From assembly GCA_037127315.1 (NCBI GenBank), contig JBBBDQ010000916.1, forward strand, positions 62,001 through 126,000: DNA of 64,000 nt, in the 5' to 3' direction. Numbering within the stretch: the stretch's first letter is position 1; every line of letters begins with the position of its first letter. Below the pieces are notes generated by a model, which saw only the letters and a program-made list of their open reading frames with translations, was not told the origin of the DNA and made no database searches. This document shows positions 43,067 to 53,794 of the stretch, in pieces. This DNA comes from Ascarosepion bandense (lineage: Eukaryota; Mollusca; Cephalopoda; Sepiida; Sepiidae). Made by a program: the position numbers and the translations under genes.

Positions 43067-43132
<66 letters not shown>
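43067..43132. repeat. (CT)n(TA)n compound microsatellite
   Basis: About 11 CT units followed by about 22 TA units. Ser/Leu and Ile/Tyr ORFs over it are artefacts. Confidence 0.95.
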
Positions 43133-43135
<3 letters not shown>

Positions 43136-43269
43136 AGTCATACTGGTCTTTTTCTCACAGACGCACTATACTATGGAGTCGAGGAGAGAAAGAAAAAACA
43201 ATGCGCATGCGCGAAATTAAAAATATAAAATGTTAACACTTTATCAATCCTACCCTGTGTGTACTTGTT

Positions 43270-43287
43270 CACACACACACACACATA

Positions 43288-43322
<35 letters not shown>
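43270..43322. repeat. (CA)n(TA)n compound microsatellite
   Basis: CA repeat, short spacer, then about 17 TA units. Confidence 0.95.
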
Positions 43323-43326
<4 letters not shown>

Positions 43327-44240
43327 CATCAAAAATTATTTTAGAAAATTTGGGGACGGTTTCGTCGCAACAAAACAAAGTCGAAAGACCATATATCGTC
43401 TTTAGTAGTTAAGTTTAAAGACAATCTATGGTACATGGCGCTGTGTTGCCATATTACGTAGTTACATTTGCTATTCTTGTATATTTGTGGGTTGTTTATT
43501 TTCAACGTTTAAAGTGTTTAGTAGTAAGTTAACTGAGAAGTGTTGTAGTGTTTAGTAGTAAGTTAACTAAGTGTTGTAGCCATTTTTTCTCGTCTTTGTG
43601 TGATGAAGCTGCCATACAGATGCGTGCAAATGTATATATACATTGATTGTTTAGTTACTTAGTTTTTGATTATAATAAGATTAAACCAGAGCAAATTTTA
43701 ATAAAACGTGTTTGATACACTTATATTGGAGAGCTATTTAATATATTCCAAGTTATTACGCAACGTAGAATTCTATAATGAGTGGTGTCTTCAGGTGATT
43801 TACAATAACTGATTTTACTGTTTACCTTTCTGTTTTTTAACAACGCTCACGTGGCAGGGAATTTTTGAACGGGCAATTTTTATACTTACAAGAACTTATA
43901 ACGTTTTGATCCATTGCTGTATGAACTCAAGAGGTATTTTTAGTATGGTTACACTTAGTCATAATTTCTGTTCTTTCATTCAATAGTTTATTTTTGTTTA
44001 GGAACAGCATAATCCCTAAATTTTCTTTCCGACACAGTCTACATTTTATTCCACCTTTGTAAAGGCGTAGCTGTTTTCACTATACTCAACGTTATGTCTG
44101 GGTCTTTTCCATATTTTGATTTCAATTTTCACACGTGGCTAGCAAATTTTGTACATTTTTTTTAGTTTTCCATTTTGAATGTAGACTTGTAATTGAACCA
44201 CCTGGTATAAACCTAGGTCGCCTAATAAACTGTTTACAAA
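43323..44240. other. No recognised gene
   Basis: A short imperfect direct repeat (GTTTAGTAGTAAGTTAACT) occurs twice at about 43515-43575. Nothing else recognised. Confidence 0.4.
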
Positions 44241-44272
44241 TGGAATATATATATATATATATATATATCGAA

Positions 44273-44749
44273 ACAGAAAGTATGTGGTCCTTGACAAAAT
44301 CCAAAGAATGATCTGCAATGTAATCGGCCCGGCCTTGGTATCTCGACTTCAGTCACTTTCACCTTCTCACTGACGTGGCTTGGCTTCCCTTTGTTTCTCT
44401 TGCAAATATTTTCCCCCTTTTGCCTCGACCATGGAAATTTAAGCATGCTACAAATTGGCATCAGGTTCTATATTTTTACCGATATATTAACTAAATGATA
44501 TTGACACCTCTACTTCAACACTTTCTATTCTCGCTTGCAGAAATTTTTTCCATTTACGTATTTTCTTGATAGCTACAATCTCCGAAAACTGCAATGCTAG
44601 TTGGTGACAATTAGCACTGCATCTAAATTTCTATTTTCTTGAATCCCGTCATCTTTTATCCTTTCTTCAATAATCCCTGCATTCAGTCTTTATTCTTTAG
44701 CCTCTGCACACAATTAGTAGGCTGAGGTCCTGCCTTGCTTGACTGAGAC

Positions 44750-44757
<8 letters not shown>
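44273..44757 (+). pseudogene. Jockey/CR1-like LINE copy F (3' fragment)
   Basis: GACAAAATCCAAAGAATGAT then CTGCAATGTAATCGGCC aligns with copy E 49032-49070 (GACAGGCTCCAAAGGAGAGT, CTGTAATGTGATAGG). CACTTTCACC..CTGACGTGGCTTGGCTTCCC matches the following block. The 3' end, CCTGCCTTGCTTGACTGAGA then CGAATATATA, is at 44727-44757 and joins (TA)n. Frameshifted. Confidence 0.7.
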
Positions 44758-44784
<27 letters not shown>

Positions 44785-44785
<1 letters not shown>

Positions 44786-44850
44786 GAAAATCTAAGGGTG
44801 AGCCAAAAACCTACCACTGTTTCGCTTAACAGCTCGTCAGGGAGAATTGG
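44785..44850 (-). other. Partial hammerhead-like sequence
   Basis: The minus strand contains CTGACGA, a GCT/AGC stem II with loop GTTA, then GAAACAG (44838-44817), which resembles a hammerhead core, but the following CAGTGGTAGG cannot form a proper stem III and only two stem I pairs are visible. It could be a decayed relative of S1-S3 or a chance match. Confidence 0.3.
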
Positions 44851-45144
44851 CAACCGAATGGTAGGTTGTTGGTTTTCGTTTTGTTTGCTCTACTTTCGCG
44901 TTGGACACATCTTGTACTCTGCTTTCGTATTGAGCTCTTTATTGTTAAGGTTTTCATCTTGGGTTTTTTTTCTTTCTCACGAATTCTTGAATTTTTGTTC
45001 AAGTATTTCGTTTGTTTCTTTTTTTCTTCACATTCTTTTCCTTCTGGGTTAGTTCCAAGTGGGTTTCAAGACGTTCTTAGTTGTAGTTTGATTATTGATA
45101 ATCTCGACAGAATTAGTTTTGTAGATATTGGTATTATAACTATA

Positions 45145-45196
<52 letters not shown>

Positions 45197-45200
<4 letters not shown>

Positions 45201-45360
45201 ATCCGCAGACAGATCTGTTTTGCTGTATCCCTATATCATTAGACATCCGATTGCTTTTTACCCAGGAATGGGCGAGTCGGCTATTCTATCTCTGAGCTAT
45301 GGGCGCTCGTAGAAGGTAGCAAACATTTAACGCGTGATATACCATGTATTCATACGCCAG
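45197..45360 (-). mobile_element. SINE with hammerhead motif, copy S2 (decayed)
   Basis: Shares GTCATCCGCAGACAGATCTG, TTAGACATCCGATTGCTTTT and GAGCTATGGGCGCTCGTAGA with S1. The ribozyme is broken (GAAA reads CAAAA on the minus strand and CTGATGA is lost), and the B box has been deleted together with about 20 bases. It ends on (TA)n at 45150-45196. Confidence 0.7.
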
Positions 45361-46330
45361 TAATATTCCTAATTCATCAAGATGTCTGTGTTCTACTATG
45401 TCATCCTCAACAAAATTATTAAATATATCTCAGCACAGAAAATATATTGTGAAAAATTGCTAATTTAAATATTTCTTTATCGACAAGTTATTTTCAAAAA
45501 TCCATTGTGCGTGAATAGAATTTATACCAAACTTATTTTATTCTCTTATATTTTTTTCCATTATCACAGAAAAATGTACAGAAAAAATTAATTTTGTCTC
45601 AAAAATTGCAGAATTTGGAGCCACGCATTTTGATTAAATATACAATGTTCCCAACGAAAATCACAGAAGAAAATTTGCATGATTTCGGCAATTGTCCTTT
45701 AGTAAAACACTGGTTTTTATACAAATTTTCTTGATATGAAGCCTAGTACATTTAATTAAGTGAAGAGAATTTTACAATATATTATAAATCATATTTTAAT
45801 CACAGTTTAAAACTCTCTGTATTTCTGACTGTGTGTGTGTCTGTTTGTGTACGTATTTTCATCACAGTTATTAAATAAATTTTAATATTTGTGTCTAAAT
45901 ATATTTTAGAACTAGCAAAAAACCCAATATATATATAAACGAGATTATCCCTGACGATCCATTTAGGTGAAATCTTGGTAGGATTCGTCTGGCTCATTAG
46001 TTGTTGTCTATATATATGTATATATTAAGTTAGTTGTTAAGTTTAAAGTAGCTACCATAAACTGATTAATAAAATTTAAAAAATAAAGCTCAAAAAAATT
46101 ATATCAATATTGGCTTTAAAAATTCCTAATTATTAGATATTAAGCTTTTGTCAAAACTGCAGCACGAAGAGAAAGATTTTAAAAATGTAATTTTTGAACA
46201 AGTGTTTAGTTTTTTACATAAATATATATAATTTACGTAACTTCATAAATATAGGTATGAGGGTGAAAACATGTATAATATTACTATTCAAGTGATAATA
46301 AAATAGTGCTGAATCTGGTATGAACAGATA
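45361..46330. other. No recognised gene; A+T-rich
   Basis: Only A+T-rich sequence with short, motif-free ORFs. Confidence 0.45.
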
Positions 46331-46340
46331 TATATATATA

Positions 46341-46465
46341 GTCATCTGCAGACAGATCTGTTTCGCTATTATACACAGCTCATCAGTACAGTTAGACATC
46401 CGATTGCATTTTACCCAGTATTGAAACCCGACCGAATTGGCGTCAGTCGGCGATTCTACCTATAT
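46341..46465 (-). mobile_element. SINE with hammerhead motif, copy S3
   Basis: Same 3' arrangement as S1, with a B box (GGGTTTCAAT on the minus strand, about 46429-46420) and GCCGACTGACGCCAATTCGG upstream. It is 5' truncated inside the A box near 46465 and ends on a short (TA)n tract (46330-46340). Confidence 0.75.
46346..46391 (-). ncRNA. Hammerhead ribozyme motif, complete core (S3)
   Basis: Minus strand: CTGTA, CTGATGA (46386-46380), stem II GCT/AGC (weaker than in S1, 9-nt loop), GAAA (46364-46361), CAGATCTG (46360-46353), TC, then TGCAG (46350-46346). Stem I pairs CTGTA with TGCAG where S1 pairs CCGTA with TGCGG, a C-G to T-A exchange on both sides that keeps the helix. Confidence 0.78.
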
Positions 46466-46689
46466 ATAGAGACTTTTTTTTACATTCCCCGTGAAGGAAA
46501 GAGCCTATGACTATTCCTTTTTCAACTGCCTTTACAACCCAGTAAGTCACTTTCCTTGAATAAAAATAAGCATAAATCAAAATAAAATATTGTACGTTTT
46601 AATTTTATATCAGTTAACTTTTTAATATATGAGAAACCTAATATAAACGTTATACACGTTATAAAATACTTCATATAAAAAGTCCCCTG

Positions 46690-47560
46690 ACATCCTTGCG
46701 CTCTGCGAAACTAACCTCAACTCAGCTATTCCCTTCTCTGACCTCTCCATCCCTGGTTATCTTGCCCTCTTAAGGAAGGATTCCACTGTTCACATGCATG
46801 GGCTGGGTGTCTACCTCAGCGAACACCTCCCCATAGCTAGGGTGACTTCACTCGAATCTACTGACCACCAATACATATGTCTCCGCGTGTCTCTCCTCAG
46901 CTCGGTTAGTTACTTATTCTTTCTTTAACGTTCTCCCTCCTCTCCTGACTGCTCCCTACTAGATAGCATAGATATGGCTATTTTCTATCACCCATTCGCC
47001 CACATATTTGCATTCGGAGACCTCAACGCCCATCACTCTGAGTGGCTTGAAACATTATTACTGATCCAGCGGGCATTCACGCCATGAACTTCGCTATTTC
47101 CCAATCCCTGAAGCAAGTGGTGGACTTCCCCACTCACTTCCCAAGCACTCCCTCGGGTCATTCCTCACTACTACATATATATTTCACCTCTGCGCCTGAC
47201 GCCTGTCAAGTCTCGCAGCTTGCCCTCTCGGCAACTTCGACCACGCTGTAGTCTCTCTCAGTATTTATTTCCAAACTCACTCCCCCCAGGAGCCCCCTAC
47301 CTATAGGACCTCCTACCTATACCAAAAGCTGACTGGGATGCCTTTCGCAATTTCCTCTCCGACGTCCCTTGGGGAAAAGTGTTCGATCTCCCAGTTGATG
47401 ACTTTGCCTCTGAGGTCTCGTCATGGGTGAAAGCTGGCATTGATGCCTTCATATCCACCAGGAAGTATTGCCTAAAACCTCATCCTTCTCCGTGGTTCTC
47501 TCCTGCCTGCTCAGCCACCATTGCCCACAGGAACCATTACTTCCGTCTATTCCGGAGATA
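46690..47560 (+). pseudogene. LINE copy E endonuclease domain
   Basis: APE-type endonuclease remnant. ILALCETNLNSA (about 46692-46730, catalytic Glu), then GVYLSEHLPIARVTSLESTD, FGDLNAHHSEWL (about 47015-47050), QVVDFPTHFPSTPSGHSS and LSATSTTL in place of the expected GNSDHT near 47230, where a frameshift obscures the catalytic Asp-His. The last open stretch, 47379-47561, encodes FDLPVDDFASEVSSWVKAGI. At least three frameshifts. Confidence 0.75.
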
Positions 47561-47599
47561 GTCATCTGATCACAATAGGCGCCTGTTCACGTCTGCTCG

Positions 47600-49394
47600 C
47601 AATGAGTGCAAGAGAACCCTAAATAACGCCAAACGGCTGTTTTCTGAGAGAATGCGACAGCGCATAGCTGACCGCAAGTTCGGCTCCAAGAACTATTGAA
47701 GGATTTGCAAACGAGTGCTGAACAATAGCAAATCCTCAATATCTTCTTTAATCCATGAATTTGAGGTTCTCACGTCATTTGCGGACAAAGCTGAGTGCTT
47801 TCGCCGCAGATTCCCATCCAACTCCACATTTGACTCATCCTTATTAGAACTGAGGCCAACCTGCACGACGTATATATTACCCCGACAGTAGTATCCCGAG
47901 TAATTTCAAAACTCGACTCCCATAAGGTGAGTGGAGACGATGGAATCCCGGTGATAGTCCTTAAGAGGTGTGCTCCTGAACTTTCCCCTGTCTTCTCTAA
48001 ACTGGTTAACTATTGCCTTTCTGCTTCCTGCTTTCCTGCATGCTGGAAGTTCTTTTCAGTCGTTCCTGTATTTAAGAATTTTGGTGAACCCTCAGACCCA
48101 TCCAAATACCGTTCTATCAGTCTTCTACCGATATATTCGGGAAAGTATTCGAGGCCATAATCAATGCTGAAATATTTCAACATCTTACTGCCCACAATCT
48201 CCTCTCTAATAGTCAATATGGCTTCCGCTTTGCCAGGTCCACGGCTGACTTTCTAACAACCGTAACGGAGTACATGCTCCAGGCCCTTGATGAGTCTGAC
48301 GAGGCTCGTGCGTTTGCTTTGGACGTCTCCAAGGCTTTTGACAGGGTTTGGCACTCTGGCCTCCTATGTAAGCTACGGGGTTACGGTATTATCGGTCGCC
48401 TGCTTGACTTAATCCAATCTTTCTTAAATAACCGCAAAATGAAGGTCGTTTTGAATGGACATGCCTCTTCATTCTACAGCACGAATGCTGGTGTCCCACA
48501 GGGCTCTATCCTGGGCCCGACGCTCTTCCTTATTTTCATCAACGACCTCTCAGATGAGATCAGTTCCCAAGTAGGCATCTACGCAGACGACACCACAATA
48601 TACTCCCGCACCTTAAGAAACCTGTCGTAGCGGACAGACATAATCTCGCTGCTGACCTTGAACGGGATCTACACTCTGTGGTGAATTGCGGCAAGAAGTG
48701 GCTTGTCAACTTCAATGCTTCTAAGACCAAGCTGTTGTCTGTCAACCATCACAGGCAACCCCTCTTGCCTCCCATAAGCATGGACCAAGCGATTCTCCCT
48801 GAGAGCAACACACTACACCTCCTCGGCCTTACCCTCTCCTCAGACTTCAAATGGAACCACTATATTGAATCCATAGCAAAATCTACTGCTAAGAAGGTTG
48901 GGTCACTATGTCGATCCAGGATGTTTTTTCCGCCTGAATCCATCCTGCATATATACAAGCCAACCATCCGTCCGTGCATGGAGTACTGCTGCCATTTATG
49001 GTCAGGCGCCCATGCCGTTCTCCTCAGTGTTCTCGACAGGCTCCAAAGGAGAGTCTGTAATGTGATAGGTACTGATCTGCAGCCACTTCCCCACCGTCGA
49101 AATGTGGCCTCCCTTTGTCTGTTCTATAAATATTTTCATGGCTTCTGCTCGGACGAACTTAAATCACTGGTGCCTTCTCAACAGGTGTTTACACGTGCAA
49201 CCAGAATGGCAACTGGGTCTCACCCATTCACAGTCAGATTAGCCAAATGCAGACACAATTCTACTCCTTCAACTTCTTCTCTCAGCACTTCCCGCCTATG
49301 GAACTCGCTCCCATATTCTTGCTTTCCTGACGGCTACAACCCCCAGAAATGTAAATGCAATGTCAATACTCATCTGTTAACCACTGGACTCTAG
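47600..49394 (+). pseudogene. LINE copy E reverse transcriptase and C-terminal region
   Basis: RT of the Jockey/CR1 group, the enzyme for target-primed reverse transcription. 48274-48630 is open and carries ALDVSKAFDRVWHSGLLCKL (first Asp), AGVPQGSILGPTLFLIFIND and GIYADDTTIYS with the complete YADD active site. Upstream, QYGFRFARSTAD lies near 48218. A stop at 48628 and a frameshift separate it from 48678-49394, which holds CGKKWLVNFNASKTKLLS, LTLSSDFKWNHYIESIAK, RDLQRR-type RLQRRVCNVIG and SRLWNSLPYSCFPDGYNP, the family C-terminus. It is the reference against which copies A, B, C, D and F can be read. Inactive because of stops and shifts, but the youngest-looking copy. Confidence 0.85.
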
Positions 49395-49599
49395 CTCTCT
49401 CCCCACCCCCACATATCCTTCCCTTTCTCTCCACCTATGTATCTGTCATCGCACCTGCATTCTCAGCTTTCTATTGCTCTTTTCTAACTAGTTTGTACTC
49501 CTCACTCTTTTCTAATTAATCTTTTTACAGTTATGTAGCCCTCCGCTCATCAGTGGCATTTCTGCCTTGCTCGGGGTGAAATGATTAAAAAAATGTCCT

Positions 49600-50150
49600 T
49601 TACGTAATATTTATATAGCAATGAATTAAATATTTGAATTTCATAATATATTATATATGAAGTCCATAAAATATAGTATTAATACATAATATAAATATTA
49701 CACTATATATGGGGATTTTCTTAGCGTAGCTTGGATGTGGCACAAAGCCGAAATGTTGGGTACTTAGTGAGGATCAAAATCTTATTTGAGAGAACCTTGC
49801 TAACAATTACACGACATCAAGAAGGTATATTGCTTTATGTATAAATTATGTAGCATAATCTGGATATAATATGTAATATATAAATTATATTATATAAATT
49901 ACGCAATAATGAGATAACGAGATATAGTTTCTTATATATCAACAGCAGTGTAGGGAGAAATATATATAACAAATTGGAAAGAAGATGTCGAGAAGGAATA
50001 TATTGCAGAGACCTCAAGTTTAAAAAAATGATGTATATATAAAAACAGGAATTGACATATAAAAATACATTAAACGCATCAGTTACTCACTGAAACGAAA
50101 CTCGCCACAATTTTAACATAAAAATGCTATTCTAATAAAGAAAGAAAATA
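49600..50150. other. No recognised gene apart from a SINE fragment
   Basis: A+T-rich; see the SINE type 2 entry. The rest is unassigned. Confidence 0.4.
49715..49815 (-). mobile_element. tRNA-derived SINE, type 2, antisense fragment
   Basis: TTGGATGTGGCACAAAGCCG, GGTACTTAGTGAGGATCAAA and CCTTGCTAAC are the reverse complement of the body and tRNA head of 22750-22935 (GTTAGCAGG, CTCACTGGGTAC, CTTGTGCCACATC). Confidence 0.5.
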
Positions 50151-50154
50151 ACTC

Positions 50155-50590
50155 TTTGTCTTCTTATGTGCCTGTCATTTTAGAGCGTAAACAATCATGG
50201 AGTTCTACTTACTCTGCCCCTTGTCGGTATTAATATCTTAGCTCTTGTATACTGTGCGTATTAGATACTCGAAACCTTCTTTCATCATTTCGTGTCCCAA
50301 GAACCTAAGCTGTGTCTTTCTCAGTATAAGTTTTCTTATCGTCTGCATCCTCTCCAACATTTTGTCGTTGCTCACGTTCTCAGTCTATGGTATCCTCAGC
50401 ATACTTCTGTAAAACTACATAGGTTTTGCTTCGAGCCATCCTAGAAGAGATTTTCCGGCATTCGCTTCCATATAGAATGATACATATCACGTAGCAGTCT
50501 AGCACTCTTTTCTTTACTTCCAATAAGATCATCTTGTCTCTCAGTATTCTAGAACGTTCTTTAATTGCTAGTTTAGCCACAGTAATTTTC
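50155..50590 (-). pseudogene. RTE-like LINE, RT C-terminus and 3' end
   Basis: The minus frame 50580-50380 contains LAIKERSRILRDKMILLEVK and KRVLDCYVICIILYGSECRK, the block after the RT catalytic site in RTE-type elements. Further along at DNA level lies PWT..VSNDKMLERM (50400-50340). The 3' end at 50160-50225 (TTATGTGCCTGTCATTTTAG, AGCGTAAACAATCATGGAGT) matches the 37228 copy. The tail is only a remnant (CTTTGTCTTC). Confidence 0.72.
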
Positions 50591-51177
50591 AGTCCAGGAT
50601 TTTACAATGTTTTAACGGAACTTCTATTATCACAGGATATAATAACAAAGAAGATGGAAACAAACAGAAAAATAATCTAAATTAAATTTATCAGATTAAT
50701 TCCTAAAATACATTGAAAAAATATTCTTATTTAAAATTCCATGTATCTCTCCTTCGTACGCAGGTGTTATCGCATCAACGTAAACAAAACTAGTCCGATG
50801 AACATTTTCCAGTTTGTTATGCATCTTTCCTCTACAATATAATATATTAATTACATAATGTATTAATATTCACTTTAAGCTACTGCTAGTCGATTTTACC
50901 GCATTTTTCCATCTTTTCTTTTGATATTTAGACTTTACGTGACTATGAAAATTCGACTTACTGAAAAGAACATTCGAAATGTTGTTTTACTTTAGCTAGA
51001 TTCGATTTATAATAACTGAAAAAAAGGAGTTGAGGAAACAAAATGAAACCCTTGCGTGTTGTGTAGTAGGCACCAGAAAGTGTACCTCCATCAAATTCTA
51101 GAGTCGTCGACAAACGTATCTTAGCTATAGGATTTTCTTATTTTTTTATATCCTTTCCTTTCTGTCTTCCTATTCAT
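50591..51177. other. Gap between the two RTE-like segments; RT core not recognised
   Basis: The central RT (about 1 kb in an intact element) should be here, but only unrecognised A+T-rich sequence of about 590 bp is found. Confidence 0.4.
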
Positions 51178-52790
51178 ATGTTGCATTCAGCAATGTTGTC
51201 AATTTACTATCCATCCCCGCCATCTATTTCTAAATTAACATTAGGTGTGCTGCTCCTTTTGAACCTTTTTACCTTCAGTAGATGCTGTGAGTGTTTTATC
51301 GGTTGCTCTCTCTTGTCGTGGAAAAGATCTTTTATATATTCTTCCCATCGTTGCAGTATTTCCTCTTTCTCTAATATGATTGTTTCATCCTTGGCTTTTA
51401 TACATCCTGTTGAAGAGCAGTTTTTTTCTGTCAGTTCTTATATTTTTTATGCATGTCTACTTCATTATGCCTGCTCAGTCTTTCTACTTCTGCACATTTG
51501 TCATTGAGCCATTTCTCTTTAGCCTGTATGAATTTTTCCTTATTTCCTTGTGTAGTTCCCTGTACTCTATTCCATGTCTTGATATTTTGCCTCCTTTGCA
51601 TCATGTCGAGAATCTCTTCAGTCAGCCACTCGTTTTTTCTTCTGCTCCTGATTTCCTTTGAGACAATGTTGTTTGCTGATGTCACTATCGCTTCCTTGAG
51701 TGAGTCCCGTTTCAACTGTACTTTTCCAACTTTTCCTTCATATTTAATTTTCACGCTGTTAGTGTATTCTTTCTGTAGATTGAGGTCATTCACAAGCGTG
51801 TTGTATTTCAGTTTTGGTGCTGCACTAGGCATCTTCAATCTCCGGAGGTTCACCTTTAGTTTGTAGATGACTGGGTCTGTGTCGCTTCCACAGTCTGCGC
51901 CTGGATAGGCTTTGTATTGAGCCACTGCGTTTCTGAATCTCCTGTTTATGGCTATGTAGACTATCTGGGTTTTCGTGTCCTCTCCTGGGCTTCTTTATGT
52001 CCATAGACATCGTGGGTGTTCTTGAAACCAGGTGTTAATTATTAGCTGGTCATTTGCTGTGCACCACTGAACCCATTTTTCTCCTCGCTCGTTGCGGATT
52101 CCTACTCCAAAGTTGACAGTTGTCATACCTTCCCTCTCCTTGCCTAATTTGGCATTCAAATCTCCCGTAATGATTATAATTTCTTGGCTTTTACATTGAG
52201 CCTTGGCATTGTCTATGGTGGAGTAAAAAGGTTCTATTTCTTCCTCAGTGCTCTATGTTGCTGGCGCATAAAGAACTACAATTGCTATGTTGAACGGTCT
52301 CCGTTTTAGTTTGAGCAGCAGAACACTTTCAGAGAACTGGCCATATCCTAGAACGCATTTCTTCATTTCTTTGTCCAGTATTAAGCTGACTCCTTTTTCG
52401 TTATTTTTCCTCCGCGTATACTATCCTATGGTTGTCACTGCTGAAGTCTCAGTTGTTTGTCCATCTGGTTTCAGATATTCACAGAATATTGATGTTCAGT
52501 CTGTTCATCTCCTCCTTGACGTTCTCTAGTTGTCCCGACTTGTTGAGCATCCTGACGTTCCATGTTCCCAAGGTAATTCTTTCTTTGTTGTGCACAGAGA
52601 CACCTGTTACTCATGTCTGTCCTTCCCGGGCGAGGGACACATTTTGGGAAAAAGTGTCCCCTTTACGCCGTTAGTGCTAACAGTCGCCGGATGAGTGTCA
52701 GGTGACACCTGTAGCCTATGTCGATCCCTACCGGCCGAGGAGTTGTTTCCTTTGGAAGCAACCCCACTTCACGCTGTTAGGTTTCATATT
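51178..52790 (-). pseudogene. RTE-like LINE, 5' UTR, endonuclease and linker
   Basis: Minus strand from about 52580: LGTWNVRMLNKSGQLENVKE, EMNRLNINIL, SETRWTNN (catalytic Glu), DKEMKKCVLGYGQFSESVLL, IAIVVLYAPAT, IITGDLNAKLGKEREGM (about 52175-52125, Asp-Asn pair), NFGVGIRNERGEKWVQWCTA, then AVAQYKAYPGADCGSDTDPV (about 51930-51870). The last motif should be SDHxPV; the catalytic His is replaced. The open frame 51925-51431 continues into the linker (RRKNEWLTEEILDMMQ...). 52600-52790 is a G+C-richer segment that is probably the 5' UTR. An APE-type endonuclease of this form precedes the RT in RTE elements; the RT core itself is missing between here and 50590. Probably one element with an internal deletion. 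Confidence 0.78.
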
Positions 52791-53049
52791 TTTATATTGT
52801 AAAGCCACGATAGACGCAGGATAGATAGACAGTGGAGTGATATCCTGTTGCCTTCTCCACGGTGATTTATTGAGACACAACCTCTAGTTAGCTGGCCGTT
52901 GACTCATTTAGAGTTCCTCCGCCCTTTGTAGGTTCAATTTTTTTATCCTACCTAGTTGCTAACATCCTGTAAAAATGTTGGGTAGAAGAAAGAATGTAAA
53001 TATTAAGTATATACTTAGTATAATTTGAAATAACTAGTAATGTACAGGA

Positions 53050-53790
53050 AAATATGTCAATTCCCCAGATTAGCATTTCGTTTCCGGTAGACGGAAAGTT
53101 GGAAATAGAAAGCTAGGTAATATTTGCATTTAAATAAATAAATAAAAATACATTTTTGCATGAAAATTAAACATTAATATACAAAAATAGAAAATACTAA
53201 TAATCTGAAATCGAAACAAAAAATGTACATGAATGAAACAAAGTTTTTTTTAAAGTTTTTTTAAGTTATCCTAACTAACCAGAAAGATAACGTCTGCAAG
53301 ACTAAAAGGAAAACATTTCGTACCCAGTAGACGGAAAGATGGAAAATTATCTTTGACTTGCCGTAATTTCTCAAAGACAAACCTTTTTTCTGTCTTTGTT
53401 GGAGACCTTCCATGACCACTTTAGTTGAGACGCAGAAAAAGTGCTAGGTAATATTTGTATTTTTATAAAAATGAATAAAAATATATTTTTACATAAAAAT
53501 TAAACATTTTTGTTTCGATTTCAGATTATTAATATTTCCTATTTGTGTAAAATAATGTCTAAAAGGGTCATGGAAGTTCTCCAACAACTTTCCGTCTACT
53601 GGGTACGAAATGCTTTCCTTTCAGTCTTGCAGACGTTATCTTTTGGGTATTTACGACTAACTTTAAAAAATAACTTTAAAAATTCGTTTTATTCATGTAC
53701 TTTTTTTTTGTTTCGATTTCAGATTATTATCTTCGTTTTCTGTAGATTAATGTTTAATTTTTATGTCAACCTGTACAAGAAGATGAATTA
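53050..53790. repeat. Long imperfect inverted repeat (foldback)
   Basis: Left arm about 53157-53345 and right arm about 53590-53780 are reverse complements at high similarity, sharing AAATTAAACATTAAT, AATAATCTGAAATCGAAACA, AAGATAACGTCTGCAAGACT and TTTCGTACCCAGTAGACGGA. The arms are about 190 bp with a spacer of about 245 bp. The left flank 53085-53155 is additionally repeated directly at 53435-53505 (GCTAGGTAATATTTG, AAATTAAACAT). No transposase; could be a non-autonomous foldback element or a rearranged repeat. Confidence 0.85.
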
Positions 53791-53794
53791 AAAG

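Larger units (their letters stand above)
46682..49587 (+). mobile_element. Jockey/CR1-like LINE copy E (best-preserved RT)
   Basis: Starts at AGTCCCCTGACATCCTTGCG (SPDILALCETNLNS, the endonuclease N-terminus) and ends at the family 3' end GCTCGGGGTGAAATGATTAA with a short A run at 49580-49587. It lacks the RGIR start present in copies B and D, so it is slightly 5' truncated. It holds endonuclease, linker, RT and C-terminal region in order. No clear target-site duplication was seen. Confidence 0.85.

Noticed and set aside
42995..43412. Ile/Tyr and Ser/Leu-repeat ORFs
   Set aside because: Direct translations of (CT)n, (TA)n and (CA)n microsatellites.
51453..51866. 137-codon plus-strand ORF
   Set aside because: Shadow of the RTE-like linker and endonuclease on the minus strand.
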